DNA of 64,000 bases from Phaeospirillum tilakii (GTDB taxonomy: Bacteria > Pseudomonadota > Alphaproteobacteria > Rhodospirillales > Magnetospirillaceae): NCBI RefSeq assembly GCF_042683125.1, contig NZ_JBHUIY010000004.1:95680-159679 (forward strand), given 5' to 3'. Below the pieces are notes generated by a model. It did no database searches. It was not told the origin of the DNA and saw only the letters and a program-made list of their open reading frames with translations. Below, piece by piece: positions 19,118 to 28,015 of this stretch. A program made the translations under genes and the position numbers. Numbering within the stretch: the first letter of the stretch is position 1; each line of letters opens with the position of its first letter.

Positions 19118-20383
19118 TCAGGCGGCGGCGCGGCAGCGGTGGCGGTATTGGCCGAAGCGGGTGAATTCGCGCGGCGCGGCGCCGGCGCGGATCGCGGCGG
19201 CGAGGCCGCGCGGGTCATGCACCACCAGCCCGCCCAGCACGGCGATGCCGTAATCGAACAGGCGCGGCGTCAGCGGGGTGGACAGGCCGATCAGCGCCAG
19301 CGGCGCGGTTTCGGCCAGCCGCAGGATGCGCGGCAGCGAGCGGTTGACCAGCGCCGAGGCGTTGACCACCGCGCAGCCGCAGCCCGGCAACAGGGTATCC
19401 ATCGCCACCGGCGGGAACTCGCCGGGACGGGGCTCGGTCTCGATCACCGCCGCCTGGGGCAGGATCCCGCCCAGGCCGGGAAAGGCGCCGATCACCACCG
19501 CGCGGCCGGGGCCGTGCGGCAGCGCCTGCACCCCGTTGCCGGGGCGCAGGTCGGGATCGGGCCGGTTGTAATGGGCGTTGAGGGCGGCGACGCCCAATGC
19601 CATCTCGACCGGGTCCCACGAGCGGCACAGCAGGGCGAGGCGGCGCAGCCCCTCGCGTTGCAGCCCGGCGAGGCGGGGGGCGAGGTCACGCGGCGGGCGG
19701 GGCAGGGCGGCGAGGCCGCTGCCATGCGGGCCCTCGACCATGATCCAGCGGCCGCCGCAGGCGATGGCGCGGATTTCGTCGTCGGCGACGCCGAGGGCGA
19801 GGTCCTGATACAGCCGTTCCGGCCCCCACCAGCGCCACAGCGAGTCGAGATCGGGGGCGACCATCGCCCCCTGGCGGCGCATCTGCGCCGGCAGGCGGTG
19901 CAGGCAGCGCCCGGCGATCGAGGTCAGCACCGGCAGCCCCTGCGCCACCCCCTGGCCCAGGCTGGCGCCGAGATCGCGCGAGGCGGAGCGGAAGGCGGGA
20001 AAGCGGCTGATCACCAGCAGGTCGGCATCCTCGCGCATCGCCTGACGCAGATGGCGGGTGGCGTCGCAGCGTTCGACCGCCAGCGGGGTGCCGCTGGCGA
20101 GGTCGAACAGCTCGATCCGCTCGGCGCAGCCCTCGCCGGGGGCGGCGTCGGCGGCGTGGTTGCGCTGGACATAGCCGGTGACGGTGAAGCCCCGCCCCTT
20201 GAGGCGCAGCGCGAAATCGGCCAGCAGCCCATCGACCGATTCGGCCGGGTCGTGGATCACCAGACCGGGCCGCACCCAGGGCGCCTGCACCGGCTCGATC
20301 AGCGACAGGGTGCGCCGGTCGGCGAAATCCTGGCGCGGGCCGAGCCCGTCCGGGAGGTCGCGGGGCGTCGGCTTGGTGGCCAT
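19118..20383 (-). CDS. DUF2478-DUF4213-DUF364 fusion protein, copy 2
   Basis: 421 residues. The N-terminal third (VRPGLVIHDPAESVDGLLAD, a Rossmann-like NTPase-related region, VISRFPAFR, GLPVLTSI) matches DUF2478. The middle helix region around DPVEMALGVAALNAHYNR fits DUF4213, the enolase-N-like part. The end (VVIGAFPGLGGILPQ, AVVNASALVNRSLPRILRL, IGLSTPLTPRLFDYGI) matches DUF364, for which heavy-metal chelation has been proposed from structure. Start at 20383 gives a family-like N-terminus. It shares LDSLWRWWGPERLYQDLALG with the upstream paralogue, 13 bp away, with which it forms an operon. Metal-related, probably molybdenum-linked, role is inferred. Confidence 0.75.
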   Translation of the reverse strand: MATKPTPRDLPDGLGPRQDFADRRTLSLIEPVQAPWVRPGLVIHDPAESVDGLLADFALRLKGRGFTVTGYVQRNHAADAAPGEGCAERIELFDLASGTPLAVERCDATRHLRQAMREDADLLVISRFPAFRSASRDLGASLGQGVAQGLPVLTSIAGRCLHRLPAQMRRQGAMVAPDLDSLWRWWGPERLYQDLALGVADDEIRAIACGGRWIMVEGPHGSGLAALPRPPRDLAPRLAGLQREGLRRLALLCRSWDPVEMALGVAALNAHYNRPDPDLRPGNGVQALPHGPGRAVVIGAFPGLGGILPQAAVIETEPRPGEFPPVAMDTLLPGCGCAVVNASALVNRSLPRILRLAETAPLALIGLSTPLTPRLFDYGIAVLGGLVVHDPRGLAAAIRAGAAPREFTRFGQYRHRCRAAA

Positions 20384-20396
20384 CCGCCGGCCCCCC

Positions 20397-21578
20397 TCAG
20401 GCCAGGGCGGCGCGGCGCGGGGCCGGCGCGGCGGCGGTGTCGGCGCGGCGAAGATGGACATACTGGCCGAAGCGGATGAACTCGCGCGGCAGCGCCCCGG
20501 CGCGGATCGCCGCCCCCAGCCCCTTGGCGTCGCGCACCACCAGCCCGCCCAGGATCTCGACCCCATAGGCGTGCAGGCGCGGGGTCAGCGGCGTCACCGG
20601 TCCGACCAGGGCGACGCGGGCGCCGTGGGCCAGACGCAGGATGCGGGGCAGGGTGCGGTTGACCAGCGAGGAGGAGGCGACCACCGCCGCCGCGCAGCCG
20701 GGCAGCAGGGTGTCCATCGCCACGGTGGGATATTCGCCGGGGCGGGGATCGGTCTCGATCACCTGGGGATTGCGGATCACCTCGTTGAGGCCGGGGAACG
20801 CGCCGACCACCACCACCCGCCCGGCCTCGGTCCCGAAGGCCTGGGCGCCATTGCCGGGCTCGCCTTCCAGGTCGAAGCGGTTGTAATGGGCGTTGATCGC
20901 CGCCACCCCCAGCGCCATTTCCAGCGGATCCCATGAACTGGAATAATCGGCCAGCTGGCGCAGGCTCATCTTGCGGAAATCGGCGAGGCGGCTGATCAGA
21001 TCGCGGGCATTGCGCGGCAGATAGGCCAGCCCGGCCCCGGCCGGCCCCTCGACCATCAGCCAGCGCGGCCCGATCACCAATTGCCGCACCTGATCGTGGG
21101 CGACGCCGAGGGCGAGATCCTGGTACAGCCGCTCCGGCCCCCACCAGCGCCACAGCGAGTCCATCGCCGGCGGAATCAGGCTGCCGGCGGTGCCGGCGAA
21201 ATCGTGCCACGCCTGCACCCCGCCATCGGCGACGGTGGTCAGCACCGGCATGCCCTGGGTCAGCCCCTCGCCGACGGCGGCGGCAAGGTCGGTGGCGGCG
21301 TGGCGGAACAACGGAAAACCGGAGATCACCGCAAGGTCGGCATCCTCGCGCATCGCCTTGCGCAGGGTGCGGGCGGCGGCGGTGGCGGGCTCGCCCGGCA
21401 GCGGGGTGCCGCTGGCCAGATCGATCAGCCCGCCCTCGCCCTGGACGCAGCCGGCGACGGTGAAGCCGCGTCCGGCGATCCCGGCGGCAAACGCCGCCAG
21501 CATCGCGTCAACCGGGCTGTCGGGCTGGTGAATCACCACGCCGGGGCTGATCCAGGGGGCTTTGGTCGGGGCGAACAT
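20397..21578 (-). CDS. DUF2478-DUF4213-DUF364 fusion protein, copy 1
   Basis: 393 residues with the same three-part architecture: SPGVVIHQPDSPVDAMLAAF and VISGFPLFRHA (DUF2478), WDPLEMALGVAAINAHYNR (DUF4213), and VVVVGAFPGLNEVI, SSSLVNRTLPRILRLAHG, LVGPVTPLTPRLHAYG (DUF364). ATG 21578 has GAGGAA 8 nt upstream. DUF2478 proteins tend to sit near molybdate or nitrogenase genes. Here a ModE-like dyad lies ~210 bp upstream, in agreement. Molecular function unknown. Tandem divergent duplication with the next gene suggests heteromer formation or specialisation. Confidence 0.75.
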   Translation of the reverse strand: MFAPTKAPWISPGVVIHQPDSPVDAMLAAFAAGIAGRGFTVAGCVQGEGGLIDLASGTPLPGEPATAAARTLRKAMREDADLAVISGFPLFRHAATDLAAAVGEGLTQGMPVLTTVADGGVQAWHDFAGTAGSLIPPAMDSLWRWWGPERLYQDLALGVAHDQVRQLVIGPRWLMVEGPAGAGLAYLPRNARDLISRLADFRKMSLRQLADYSSSWDPLEMALGVAAINAHYNRFDLEGEPGNGAQAFGTEAGRVVVVGAFPGLNEVIRNPQVIETDPRPGEYPTVAMDTLLPGCAAAVVASSSLVNRTLPRILRLAHGARVALVGPVTPLTPRLHAYGVEILGGLVVRDAKGLGAAIRAGALPREFIRFGQYVHLRRADTAAAPAPRRAALA

Positions 21579-21783
21579 CGGAACGATTCCTCGGAACCAG
21601 AACAGGGGGATAAAAAAACGACGGCGTGGCTTCAAGCCGTTCAGCAAAAGCCATGCCAGCGCCCGGCCGTCGATGACCACGCGATTGCTTCCCCGCTGGT
21701 GTCGGAAAGGCAACATCGACTGTCGAGTCCGGGACAGCCTCACGTCCTCGCAGCGGAACGTGGCAATTTTTTGCGGCGGCGGA

Positions 21784-21816
21784 TTTTCGTTATGAGGTTA
21801 AGGTATATCACGAAAA
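21784..21816. promoter_or_regulatory. Candidate ModE-type Mo-box upstream of the DUF2478-DUF364 genes
   Basis: An imperfect dyad: TTTTCGTTATG on one side and ATATCACGAAAA on the other, core CGTTAT-N13-ATCACG (25 bp). The layout resembles the ModE operator, with CGTTAT-like half sites about 24 bp end to end. It lies in an AT-rich patch upstream of the two minus-strand genes and is the only regulatory-looking sequence there. Confidence 0.5.
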
Positions 21817-21837
21817 CGGGCCGACAGGGCAAGCGGC

Positions 21838-21955
21838 TCGGCGCGCATACCATCACGTTACGCGGGCTCCCGCCCGCGCGCTTCGCGCGCATACCATGAC
21901 GTTACGCGGGCTCCCGCCCGCGGGCCCGGCCGGGGCGATGCCCAGGACCCCCTTC
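21838..21955. repeat. Family B repeat region
   Basis: Two GCGGGCTCCCGCCCGC units, each preceded by CGTTAC, then GGCCGGGGCGATGCCCAGG and a CCCCCTTCATTTT tail. Opposite orientation to the copy at 1199-1250. The gap 21579-22041 holds this, the Mo-box candidate and a family C repeat, and no gene. Confidence 0.7.
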
Positions 21956-22006
21956 ATTTTATTCGATTTATCCGGGAGTGGCGGGGAGGGAGTCTCCCCC
22001 CGTCCT

Positions 22007-22040
22007 TTCCGTCATGCGCGGACTTGATCCGCGCATCCAC
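22007..22040. repeat. Family C palindromic repeat
   Basis: TTCCGTCATGCGCGGACTTG continuing into ATCCGCGCATCC; GCGCGGA and TCCGCGC form the stem. A second copy lies at 52864-52897. It ends one base before the tatC stop. Confidence 0.75.
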
Positions 22041-22041
22041 C

Positions 22042-22884
22042 TCAGGCGTTGAAGTCGGTTTCCTCGACCGGGGCGGCGGCGGTGAGGGGGACGGGGAGGG
22101 ATTCGTCCTCGGCGTCGGCGCGGGCGCGGCTGCGTTCGGCGAAGCGGGCCGACAGGATCGACAGCTCATAGAGCAGCACCATCGGCACCGCCAGCGAGCA
22201 CTGGCTGACGATGTCGGGCGGGGTGACGATGGCGGCAAAGACGAAATTGCCGACGATGGCGAAGCGGCGCTTGGCCGCCAGTCCGTCGGCGGTGACGATG
22301 CCGACCCGGGCCAGCAGGGTCAGCAGCACCGGCATCTGGAACGCCAGCCCGAAGGCGAACACCAGGGTCATGATCAGCGACAGCGATTCGTTGACCTTGG
22401 CCTCAAGCTGGATCGGCAGCGATCCCGGCGGCACCGCCAGTGCCTCGAACCCGAGCAGGTAGGTGTAGAGCGCCGGCAGCACGATGAAATAGACCAGCGC
22501 GGCCCCCAGCGCGAACAGCACCGGGGTGGCGAACAGGAAGGGCAGGAAGGCCCGCTTCTCGTGCTTGTAGAGGCCGGGGGCGATGAAGGCCCACAATTGC
22601 CCGGCCCAGATCGGGAAGCACAGGGCGGCGGCGGAGAAGCCGGCCACCTTCATGAAGGTGAAGAACGCCTCGGTCGGGGCGGTGTAGATCAGCCGGCGGC
22701 TGCCGCCCTTGGCCAGCGCGGCGGTGGCGTAGGGGTCGAGCAGGAACTGGTAGATCGTGCCGGCGAAGTAATAGCACACCCCGAAGGCGAGGATGAACGC
22801 CAGCGCCGACCAGATCAGCCGGCGGCGCAGCTCGACCAGATGATCGAGCAGCGGCATGGTCTTGTCGTCGGGGAGATCGGACAC
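22042..22884 (-). CDS. tatC: TatC, twin-arginine translocase receptor subunit
   Basis: 280 residues with six hydrophobic segments. N-terminal MPLLDHLVELRRRLIWS is the classic TatC signature, and the periplasmic loop with PTEAFFTFMKVAGFSA is also typical. It binds the twin-arginine signal of folded exported proteins. The C-terminal ~35 residues are polar and extend beyond the last helix. Third gene of tatABC; 19 bp after tatB. Confidence 0.95.
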   Translation of the reverse strand: MSDLPDDKTMPLLDHLVELRRRLIWSALAFILAFGVCYYFAGTIYQFLLDPYATAALAKGGSRRLIYTAPTEAFFTFMKVAGFSAAALCFPIWAGQLWAFIAPGLYKHEKRAFLPFLFATPVLFALGAALVYFIVLPALYTYLLGFEALAVPPGSLPIQLEAKVNESLSLIMTLVFAFGLAFQMPVLLTLLARVGIVTADGLAAKRRFAIVGNFVFAAIVTPPDIVSQCSLAVPMVLLYELSILSARFAERSRARADAEDESLPVPLTAAAPVEETDFNA

Positions 22885-22903
22885 GGGCGTCTGGCTTCGC
22901 GGT

Positions 22904-23332
22904 TCAGGGCGCCGGCGGGCGGGGCGCCGGTTGATCGGGGGGGATCGGCTCGGGCGCGGCCTCGGCCGGCGCCGCTTCGACCGGGGGGGGCGCCGCCACC
23001 GCCACCGCGAGCGCGGCCGGGGCGGCGGCGGGCGGCGGCTCGGGGGTCAGGCTCATCGCCCGGGTCAGTTCGCCGTCGGGATCGATCGCGCGGTCGATCT
23101 GCTGGCGCAGCAAGGCGGGATCGGCGGCGCGGCTGACCTGCTGCTTGAGGTCGGCGAGGTCGGACTCGCGCAGCATCTCATCGACGCCGCGATGGAACTC
23201 GCCGGCGACGTCGCGGGCCTTGCGGGTCCACCGCCCGACCTGACGCAGCACGGTCGGCAGATCCTTGGGTCCGATCACGATCAGGCTGACCGCGGCGATC
23301 AGCGCCATCTCGTCCCAGCCGATGTCGAACAT
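22904..23332 (-). CDS. tatB: TatB, twin-arginine translocase subunit
   Basis: 142 residues: one N-terminal membrane helix (MFDIGWDEMALIAAVSLIVI), the hinge GPKDLP, an amphipathic helix TVLRQVGRWTRKARDVAGEF and a long Pro/Ala-rich tail. The GPKDLP hinge distinguishes TatB from TatA. Lies between tatA and tatC. Confidence 0.94.
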   Translation of the reverse strand: MFDIGWDEMALIAAVSLIVIGPKDLPTVLRQVGRWTRKARDVAGEFHRGVDEMLRESDLADLKQQVSRAADPALLRQQIDRAIDPDGELTRAMSLTPEPPPAAAPAALAVAVAAPPPVEAAPAEAAPEPIPPDQPAPRPPAP

Positions 23333-23357
23333 CCGGGTTCCTTCCCCGCCGGGCGGC

Positions 23358-23612
23358 TCAGGGCTTGTGCGGCGGCTCGGCCGGGGCGGCGGCGGCGCTG
23401 GCGGCCGGGGTCACCGGCGGCTGCGGCGCCTGGGCCTGCAACGGCTGGGGCTGGGCGGCGGGACCGTCTTCCTCGCCTTCCTTCAGACCCTGCTTGAACG
23501 CCTTGACCCCCTTGGCGACGTCGCCCATCAGCTTCGGGATCTTGTTGGCGCCGAACAGCAGCAGCACGATGATCAGGACGATCAGCCAATGCCCGATGCT
23601 CCAGCTTCCCAT
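23358..23612 (-). CDS. tatA: TatA, twin-arginine translocase pore subunit
   Basis: 84 residues. Single membrane helix GHWLIVLIIVLLLFGANKIP with the FGxxKIP hinge, then the amphipathic helix KLMGDVAKGVKAFKQGLKEG and a Pro/Gln/Ala-rich tail. First gene of tatABC. Confidence 0.95.
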   Translation of the reverse strand: MGSWSIGHWLIVLIIVLLLFGANKIPKLMGDVAKGVKAFKQGLKEGEEDGPAAQPQPLQAQAPQPPVTPAASAAAAPAEPPHKP

Positions 23613-23720
23613 GACGGCGTTCTCCAGACAGGACAGGGTGAAAAGGGTGTGGCCGCATCCGGCCGGGGCCGGATCATCGCAAAAGAAGACCGCCGCCGCA
23701 ATCGTCGCGTCCGCCCGGCC

Positions 23721-24437
23721 TCAGCCGGGCTGGGCGGCGAGGGCGAGCAGGCGGGCGGCGGCGGCGATGTCGGCTTCGAGCGCGGTGCGGCGGGCGGTGG
23801 CCTCGGCGTCCTCGCCCCATTGCTCGATCTGATAGGTCTCGTCGAGCGCCGACAGGGTCCAGGCGGCGGCGGCGTCGATCCGTCCCTCGGCCAGCGCCAG
23901 CGCCAGCAGCAGCGAGCCGGTGGCGGCGGTCACCGCCTGGATCGCGGTCAGGGTCCACAGGTCCTGACGGTCGAGATGGGCGGCCAGCGCCTCGATCGCC
24001 GCCGCCGGCTGGCTGACCGCCAGCAGCCCGGCGGTGACCACCAAAGGCGCCGCCAGCCGCTCGGCCGCCCAATCGAGCAGCGGCTGCCAGTCGCGCTCCT
24101 GGCGGGCGCGCAGGTCGGCGGGATGATCGGCGCGGTAGCACAGCAGATCGGTGCCGGCATAGGCGATCAACTGGCCGAGGATCGCCGGCCGCTCCGGCCC
24201 GACCCGGTCGAGCGCGGTGCTGGCGAGCTGGGTCAGCGGCATGGTCGGCGGGCGGATCAGCTCGCCCTGGGCCTCCCATTCCGCCGCGATCGCCTCGGCG
24301 AGGGCGCGGCCGGGCAGCAGCAGAGGACGCCCGGCCGGGGTGCGCACCGGCCGGCCGTCGAGCAGGATGGCGAAGCCGTCGGGGGTGATGCCGGCGCTGG
24401 CGGCGCGATAGAACCGGCGGGGCAGGTTGAGCGACAC
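23721..24437 (-). CDS. ATP12 family F1-ATPase assembly chaperone
   Basis: 238 residues from GTG 24437, which has AGAGG upstream. Key segments: NLPRRFYRAAS, ILLDGRPVRTPAGRPLLLP, IAAEWEAQGELIRPPTMPLTQLASTALD and YAGTDLLCYRADHP, all typical of the ATP12 chaperone that protects the F1 alpha subunit during assembly in alphaproteobacteria and mitochondria. The frame runs upstream to 24521 without homology. Confidence 0.9.
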   Translation of the reverse strand: MSLNLPRRFYRAASAGITPDGFAILLDGRPVRTPAGRPLLLPGRALAEAIAAEWEAQGELIRPPTMPLTQLASTALDRVGPERPAILGQLIAYAGTDLLCYRADHPADLRARQERDWQPLLDWAAERLAAPLVVTAGLLAVSQPAAAIEALAAHLDRQDLWTLTAIQAVTAATGSLLLALALAEGRIDAAAAWTLSALDETYQIEQWGEDAEATARRTALEADIAAAARLLALAAQPG

Positions 24438-24563
24438 GGGATAAACCTCTGCGACGACGGGAAAAGGGAGGCGGCCGCTCCGGCCGCGCCTTCCTCTACC
24501 CGGGTGGTGCGGCGGGGTCAATACCGCCCGGATTTTTCAAAGTTAAGGCGGGGAAGACGATTC

Positions 24564-24689
24564 GCGGCCTCCGCCCGCCCCCGCCAAGGGCCGAAGGCCC
24601 TTGGAACCCTTTCCCTTGTCCTTCGCGCGCCCGACCATCAAGGGGATCCAAGGGCCTTGCGGCCCTTGGCGGGTGTGGGCAGAGCCCAC
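24564..24689. repeat. Family A repeat, full inverted pair
   Basis: Arms with CCAAGGGCCGAAGGCCCTTGG and its inverted partner CCAAGGGCCTTGCGGCCCTTGG, ending GTGGGCAGAGCCCAC. Occupies the gap between the ATP12 start and the stop of the AsmA-like gene. Confidence 0.85.
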
Positions 24690-24702
24690 ATCATCCCCCG
24701 TT

Positions 24703-26814
24703 TCAGTGCCGCCCCAGCACCGCGCGGCAGGGCGCGGGATCGATCGTGACCCGGGCCGGCGGCGCGGCGCGGCCGGCGGGGTGGGCCGGCGGGTTCGGCT
24801 CGGCGCCGAGGTCGGGGGTGGCGAGGGCGCCGTGCAGGTGGAGGCTGCCGCCGCCGCGCGCGGCGAAGACGAGGTCGAGCACCTCGCTGCGCAGGTCGAG
24901 GCTGCCGCCGCCGAGGATCGCCGCGCGCGGGGTTTCGACCGCGAGGGCGCGGTCGGCGCGGGCGATGCCGTTGCGGACGGTGATGCGGGCGGCGAGGCAG
25001 CGCAGGGCGATCGGGTCCTCGTCGCCGCTGCCGCCGTCGAGCGCGGTCAGCAGCCGGGCCGGCACCCCGCCGGCGGTGGCGGCGAGCAGGCCGGTGCCGG
25101 TCAGCCCGGCCTGGACCGAGCCGTCGAGGCTGGCGGCGAGCAGGCGGGGGGTGGCGCCGCGCCCGCGCAGGTCGAGGGCGAGATCGGCGCGGCCACCGTC
25201 GAACGGGAAGCCGTTGCCGATCCGGCCGAGATCGAGATCGCTGCCGGCGAGGTGGAGGGTGAAGCCCGGCACCCGCTCCGAGGCGTCGAGGGCGAGGCTG
25301 CCGGTCAGGGTGCCGCCGCCGAGGCGGGCGGTCAGGCCGGACAAGGCGAGGTGGCCGTCGGCGAGGCGAAGCTGGGCCTGGGCCTCGGTCAAGGCGGTGC
25401 CGCCGAGCGGCAGGCGGGCGGCGGCGAGGGCGAGGTCGAGATCGACCGCGCCGAGCGGATCGAGCGCCAGCGGGTCGTTGGGCAGCAGCCGCTGGTCCGG
25501 CACCGCCACCGCCGGCCGGGGCGGCGCGGCCGAGGTGTCGAGCAGCCGGGCCGGATCGAGGCCGAAATCGGCCGGCGACAGGGTGGCGGCGGTCAGCTTG
25601 CCGGTGAGGCGGGGCCGGGCGGTGCCGAGGGAAAGGGTCAGGTCGCCGCCGAGGTCGCTGCCGCCGATCTGGGCCTTGAGCCCGGCGAGGCGCCAGCGGC
25701 CGGGGCCGTCGTCGCCGAGCCGGGTTGACAGCCGCACCGGGCCGGAGGCGGGCAAGGCGAGCCCGAGCAGCCGGCCCGGGCCGGTCAGCCCGTCGGCCTC
25801 GGCGGTGACGGCGAGGTCGATGCCGGCGGCGTCGAGCGGGGCGGCGACCTTGCCGCGCGCCTTGACCAGCAGGGTGTCGTGCTTGCCGATCAGCAGATCG
25901 ACGTTGGCGAGCGAGGGGGCGCCGGCCGAGCCGGTCAGCCGGGTGGACAGTTTGTAGGGGCCGATCGGGGCGGTGCTGCCGCCCTCGGCCGGGGCGGCGG
26001 CGAGGCCGGTGCGCAGCAGCAGGTCGCGCAATTCGTCGCCGCGGGCGTCGAGGTCGATCTCCAGCCCCTCGCCGGTGACCGGGTCGGCGATGCCGCCGCG
26101 CGCCACCACCACCGCGCCGCTGATGGTGCCCTTCAGCCGCACCGGGAACGGGCGCTGGCCGGGGCGGATCGGCGCCGGGCCGACCACGCCGGCCAGCTCG
26201 AATTCGGTGCCGCTCCAGGCGCCCTTGGCCTCCAGCGTCATCGGCCCGCCCTCGATGCTTTCGGGGCGGATCCGGCCCTTGGCCAGGGTGACGCGGATCT
26301 CGGGGCGGTCGGGGGCGGCCTGCCACAGCAGGGTGGCGTCCTTCAGTTCGACCTCGCCCAGGGCGAAGCGGGTCGCCGGCACCTCGTCGCCGACCCGGTC
26401 GAGCGCCAGCCGCCCGGTGCCGCCGGCCAGCGCGGCGGCGGCGGCCGGGGCGGTGGCGGGGTCGAGATGCAGGGTGGGGCGGATCAGCAGCAGCCGCTCG
26501 GTGCGGAACTGGTGGAACAGCAGCGGCAGCAGCCCGACCCGGGCCTCGATCCGATCGACGAACAGCAGCGGCGGATCGCCCACCGCCCCCGGCACCGACA
26601 GGCCGAGCCCGGTGACGCTGAGACGCGGGGCGAGGCCGAGGCGCAGCTTGACCGGCCCGGCGAACACCATGGTCAGCCCGGTGGCGGCGCGGACCCGCTC
26701 GATCATCACCGCCTTGTAGCGTTCGGTGTTGACCGACTTGGCGGCGGCGATCGCCGCGACGGCCAGCAGCAGCACCACCGCCAGCACGAACTTGAACAGG
26801 GTCGCGGGGCGCAT
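24703..26814 (-). CDS. AsmA family protein, periplasm-spanning envelope protein
   Basis: 703 residues with an N-terminal membrane anchor (MRPATLFKFVLAVVLLLAVAA) and then the AsmA-type segment VNTERYKAVMIERVRAATGLTMVFAGPVKLRLGLAPRLSV (motif start ~30). The rest is repetitive beta-strand sequence rich in GxLxLRG and LxGxLxLDASE units, as in the AsmA/TamB bridge-like lipid-transfer group. Its ATG overlaps the stop of the HAD gene (TGATG), so the two are co-translated. Role in outer-membrane lipid homeostasis is inferred from the family. Confidence 0.82.
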   Translation of the reverse strand: MRPATLFKFVLAVVLLLAVAAIAAAKSVNTERYKAVMIERVRAATGLTMVFAGPVKLRLGLAPRLSVTGLGLSVPGAVGDPPLLFVDRIEARVGLLPLLFHQFRTERLLLIRPTLHLDPATAPAAAAALAGGTGRLALDRVGDEVPATRFALGEVELKDATLLWQAAPDRPEIRVTLAKGRIRPESIEGGPMTLEAKGAWSGTEFELAGVVGPAPIRPGQRPFPVRLKGTISGAVVVARGGIADPVTGEGLEIDLDARGDELRDLLLRTGLAAAPAEGGSTAPIGPYKLSTRLTGSAGAPSLANVDLLIGKHDTLLVKARGKVAAPLDAAGIDLAVTAEADGLTGPGRLLGLALPASGPVRLSTRLGDDGPGRWRLAGLKAQIGGSDLGGDLTLSLGTARPRLTGKLTAATLSPADFGLDPARLLDTSAAPPRPAVAVPDQRLLPNDPLALDPLGAVDLDLALAAARLPLGGTALTEAQAQLRLADGHLALSGLTARLGGGTLTGSLALDASERVPGFTLHLAGSDLDLGRIGNGFPFDGGRADLALDLRGRGATPRLLAASLDGSVQAGLTGTGLLAATAGGVPARLLTALDGGSGDEDPIALRCLAARITVRNGIARADRALAVETPRAAILGGGSLDLRSEVLDLVFAARGGGSLHLHGALATPDLGAEPNPPAHPAGRAAPPARVTIDPAPCRAVLGRH

Positions 26815-27488
26815 CAGGCTTCTCCGATCGTCGCGTCGAGGGCACGGGCCAGGGCGTCGAATCCGTCGAGAATCACCCGGGCGCCGGCCTCGCGCAGTTC
26901 CTCGACCGGATGATAGCCCCACGACACCCCGATCGCCGCCGCCCCGGCGGCCTTGGCCATCAGCATGTCATAGGCGGTGTCGCCGATCATCGCCATCCGC
27001 CCGGCCTCGATCCCGCATTCGGCCGCCGCGCGCAGCAGCATGCCGGGGGCGGGCTTGCCCGGATTGTCGTCGGCGGTCTGGATGGTGACGAAGCGGCCGT
27101 GCAGGTCGTGGGCGTCGAGCATCGCCTCGACCCCCCGGCGCGACTTGCCGGTGGCGAGGCCGAGCAGCCAGCCCTCGTCCTCCAGCCGGTCGAGCGCCTC
27201 GCGCGCGCCGGGAAACAGCGGGTCGTGGTGGCCGGGGCGCAGCCGCAATTCATGAAAGGCCGCCTTGTAGGCCTCGGCCACGCCGCGCCAGGTCTCGGCC
27301 GGGGCGTCGGGCAGCAGCACCGCGCAGGCGTCGGGCAGCGACAGGCCGATGATCCGCCGCACCTGCTCGGGCGGGGGCGGGCCGAGGTCGAACCGGCTCC
27401 AGGCCAGCGTCATTGCCGCCTGGATGGTGTCCTGACTGTCCATCAGGGTGCCATCGACGTCGAATACGGCCAAACGCAGGGAAGACAT
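26814..27488 (-). CDS. HAD-superfamily phosphatase (phosphoglycolate phosphatase-like)
   Basis: 224 residues. HAD motif I FDVDGTLMDSQDT (about 9-21), motif II LATGKSRRG, the motif III lysine in PGKPAP, and motif IV IGDTAYDMLMAK. The helical cap lies at about 20-85. This is the Gph/PpaX-like subfamily with mono-phosphate substrates; the exact substrate is not deducible. Coupled to the following AsmA-like gene. Confidence 0.85.
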   Translation of the reverse strand: MSSLRLAVFDVDGTLMDSQDTIQAAMTLAWSRFDLGPPPPEQVRRIIGLSLPDACAVLLPDAPAETWRGVAEAYKAAFHELRLRPGHHDPLFPGAREALDRLEDEGWLLGLATGKSRRGVEAMLDAHDLHGRFVTIQTADDNPGKPAPGMLLRAAAECGIEAGRMAMIGDTAYDMLMAKAAGAAAIGVSWGYHPVEELREAGARVILDGFDALARALDATIGEA

Positions 27489-27615
27489 GGGACCTCGGGC
27501 GGGGGGGAGAAAGGCCGGGGAGAATACTCCAGCCGCCGCCGCCGACCAATCCTCGTTGCGCGCAGGTCAGCCCGCCAGGGGGGACAGGACCAAAGGCATG
27601 GGGGGAAGGCCCTTC

Positions 27616-27777
27616 GCGGGCTCTGCCCGCCCCCGCCAAGGGCCGAGGGCCCTTGGAACCCTTTCCTTGCCCGGCGCGCGGCCAACGCCCGCGCCCAAAC
27701 TGACAGGCCGCTCCGGGCCCGACCCCCAAGGGGTTCCAAGGGCCTTGCGGCCCTTGGCGGGGGTGGGCGGAGCCCAC
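27616..27777. repeat. Family A repeat, full inverted pair with long spacer
   Basis: Left arm GCGGGCTCTGCCCGC + CCAAGGGCCGAGGGCCCTTGG and right arm CCAAGGGCCTTGCGGCCCTTGG + GTGGGCGGAGCCCAC, about 60 bp apart. It ends 1 bp from the stop codon of the acyl-carrier-like gene. Confidence 0.85.
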
Positions 27778-27778
27778 A

Positions 27779-28015
27779 TCACCCGGCGTTCATGAAGGTG
27801 GCGAGGCGTTCGATGCTGTCGAAATGGGCCAGGGTGGTTTCCGACACCTTCAGTTTGCGGCCCAGCCGTTCCTCGACGAAGCTCATCACGTTGACGAGGC
27901 CGAACGAATCCAGCCGGCCGGTCGAGAACAGCAGCTCGTCGTCCTGGTAGCTGCCGGGCTTCAGGCCGAGTTCGCTTTCGAGGAAGGCGGCGATGGCGTC
28001 GCGGTGGAGGCTCAT
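27779..28015 (-). CDS. Acyl/aminoacyl carrier protein, DltC-like
   Basis: 78 residues. The phosphopantetheine attachment serine lies in GRLDSFGLVNVMSF (about residue 37), and the four-helix carrier fold is evident from spacing. Its start overlaps the ligase stop (ATGA). The flanking ligase, MBOAT, microprotein and SGNH genes make it the carrier of a Dlt-like pathway: the ligase would load it with an amino acid or acyl group for the membrane acyltransferase. Confidence 0.85.
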   Translation of the reverse strand: MSLHRDAIAAFLESELGLKPGSYQDDELLFSTGRLDSFGLVNVMSFVEERLGRKLKVSETTLAHFDSIERLATFMNAG

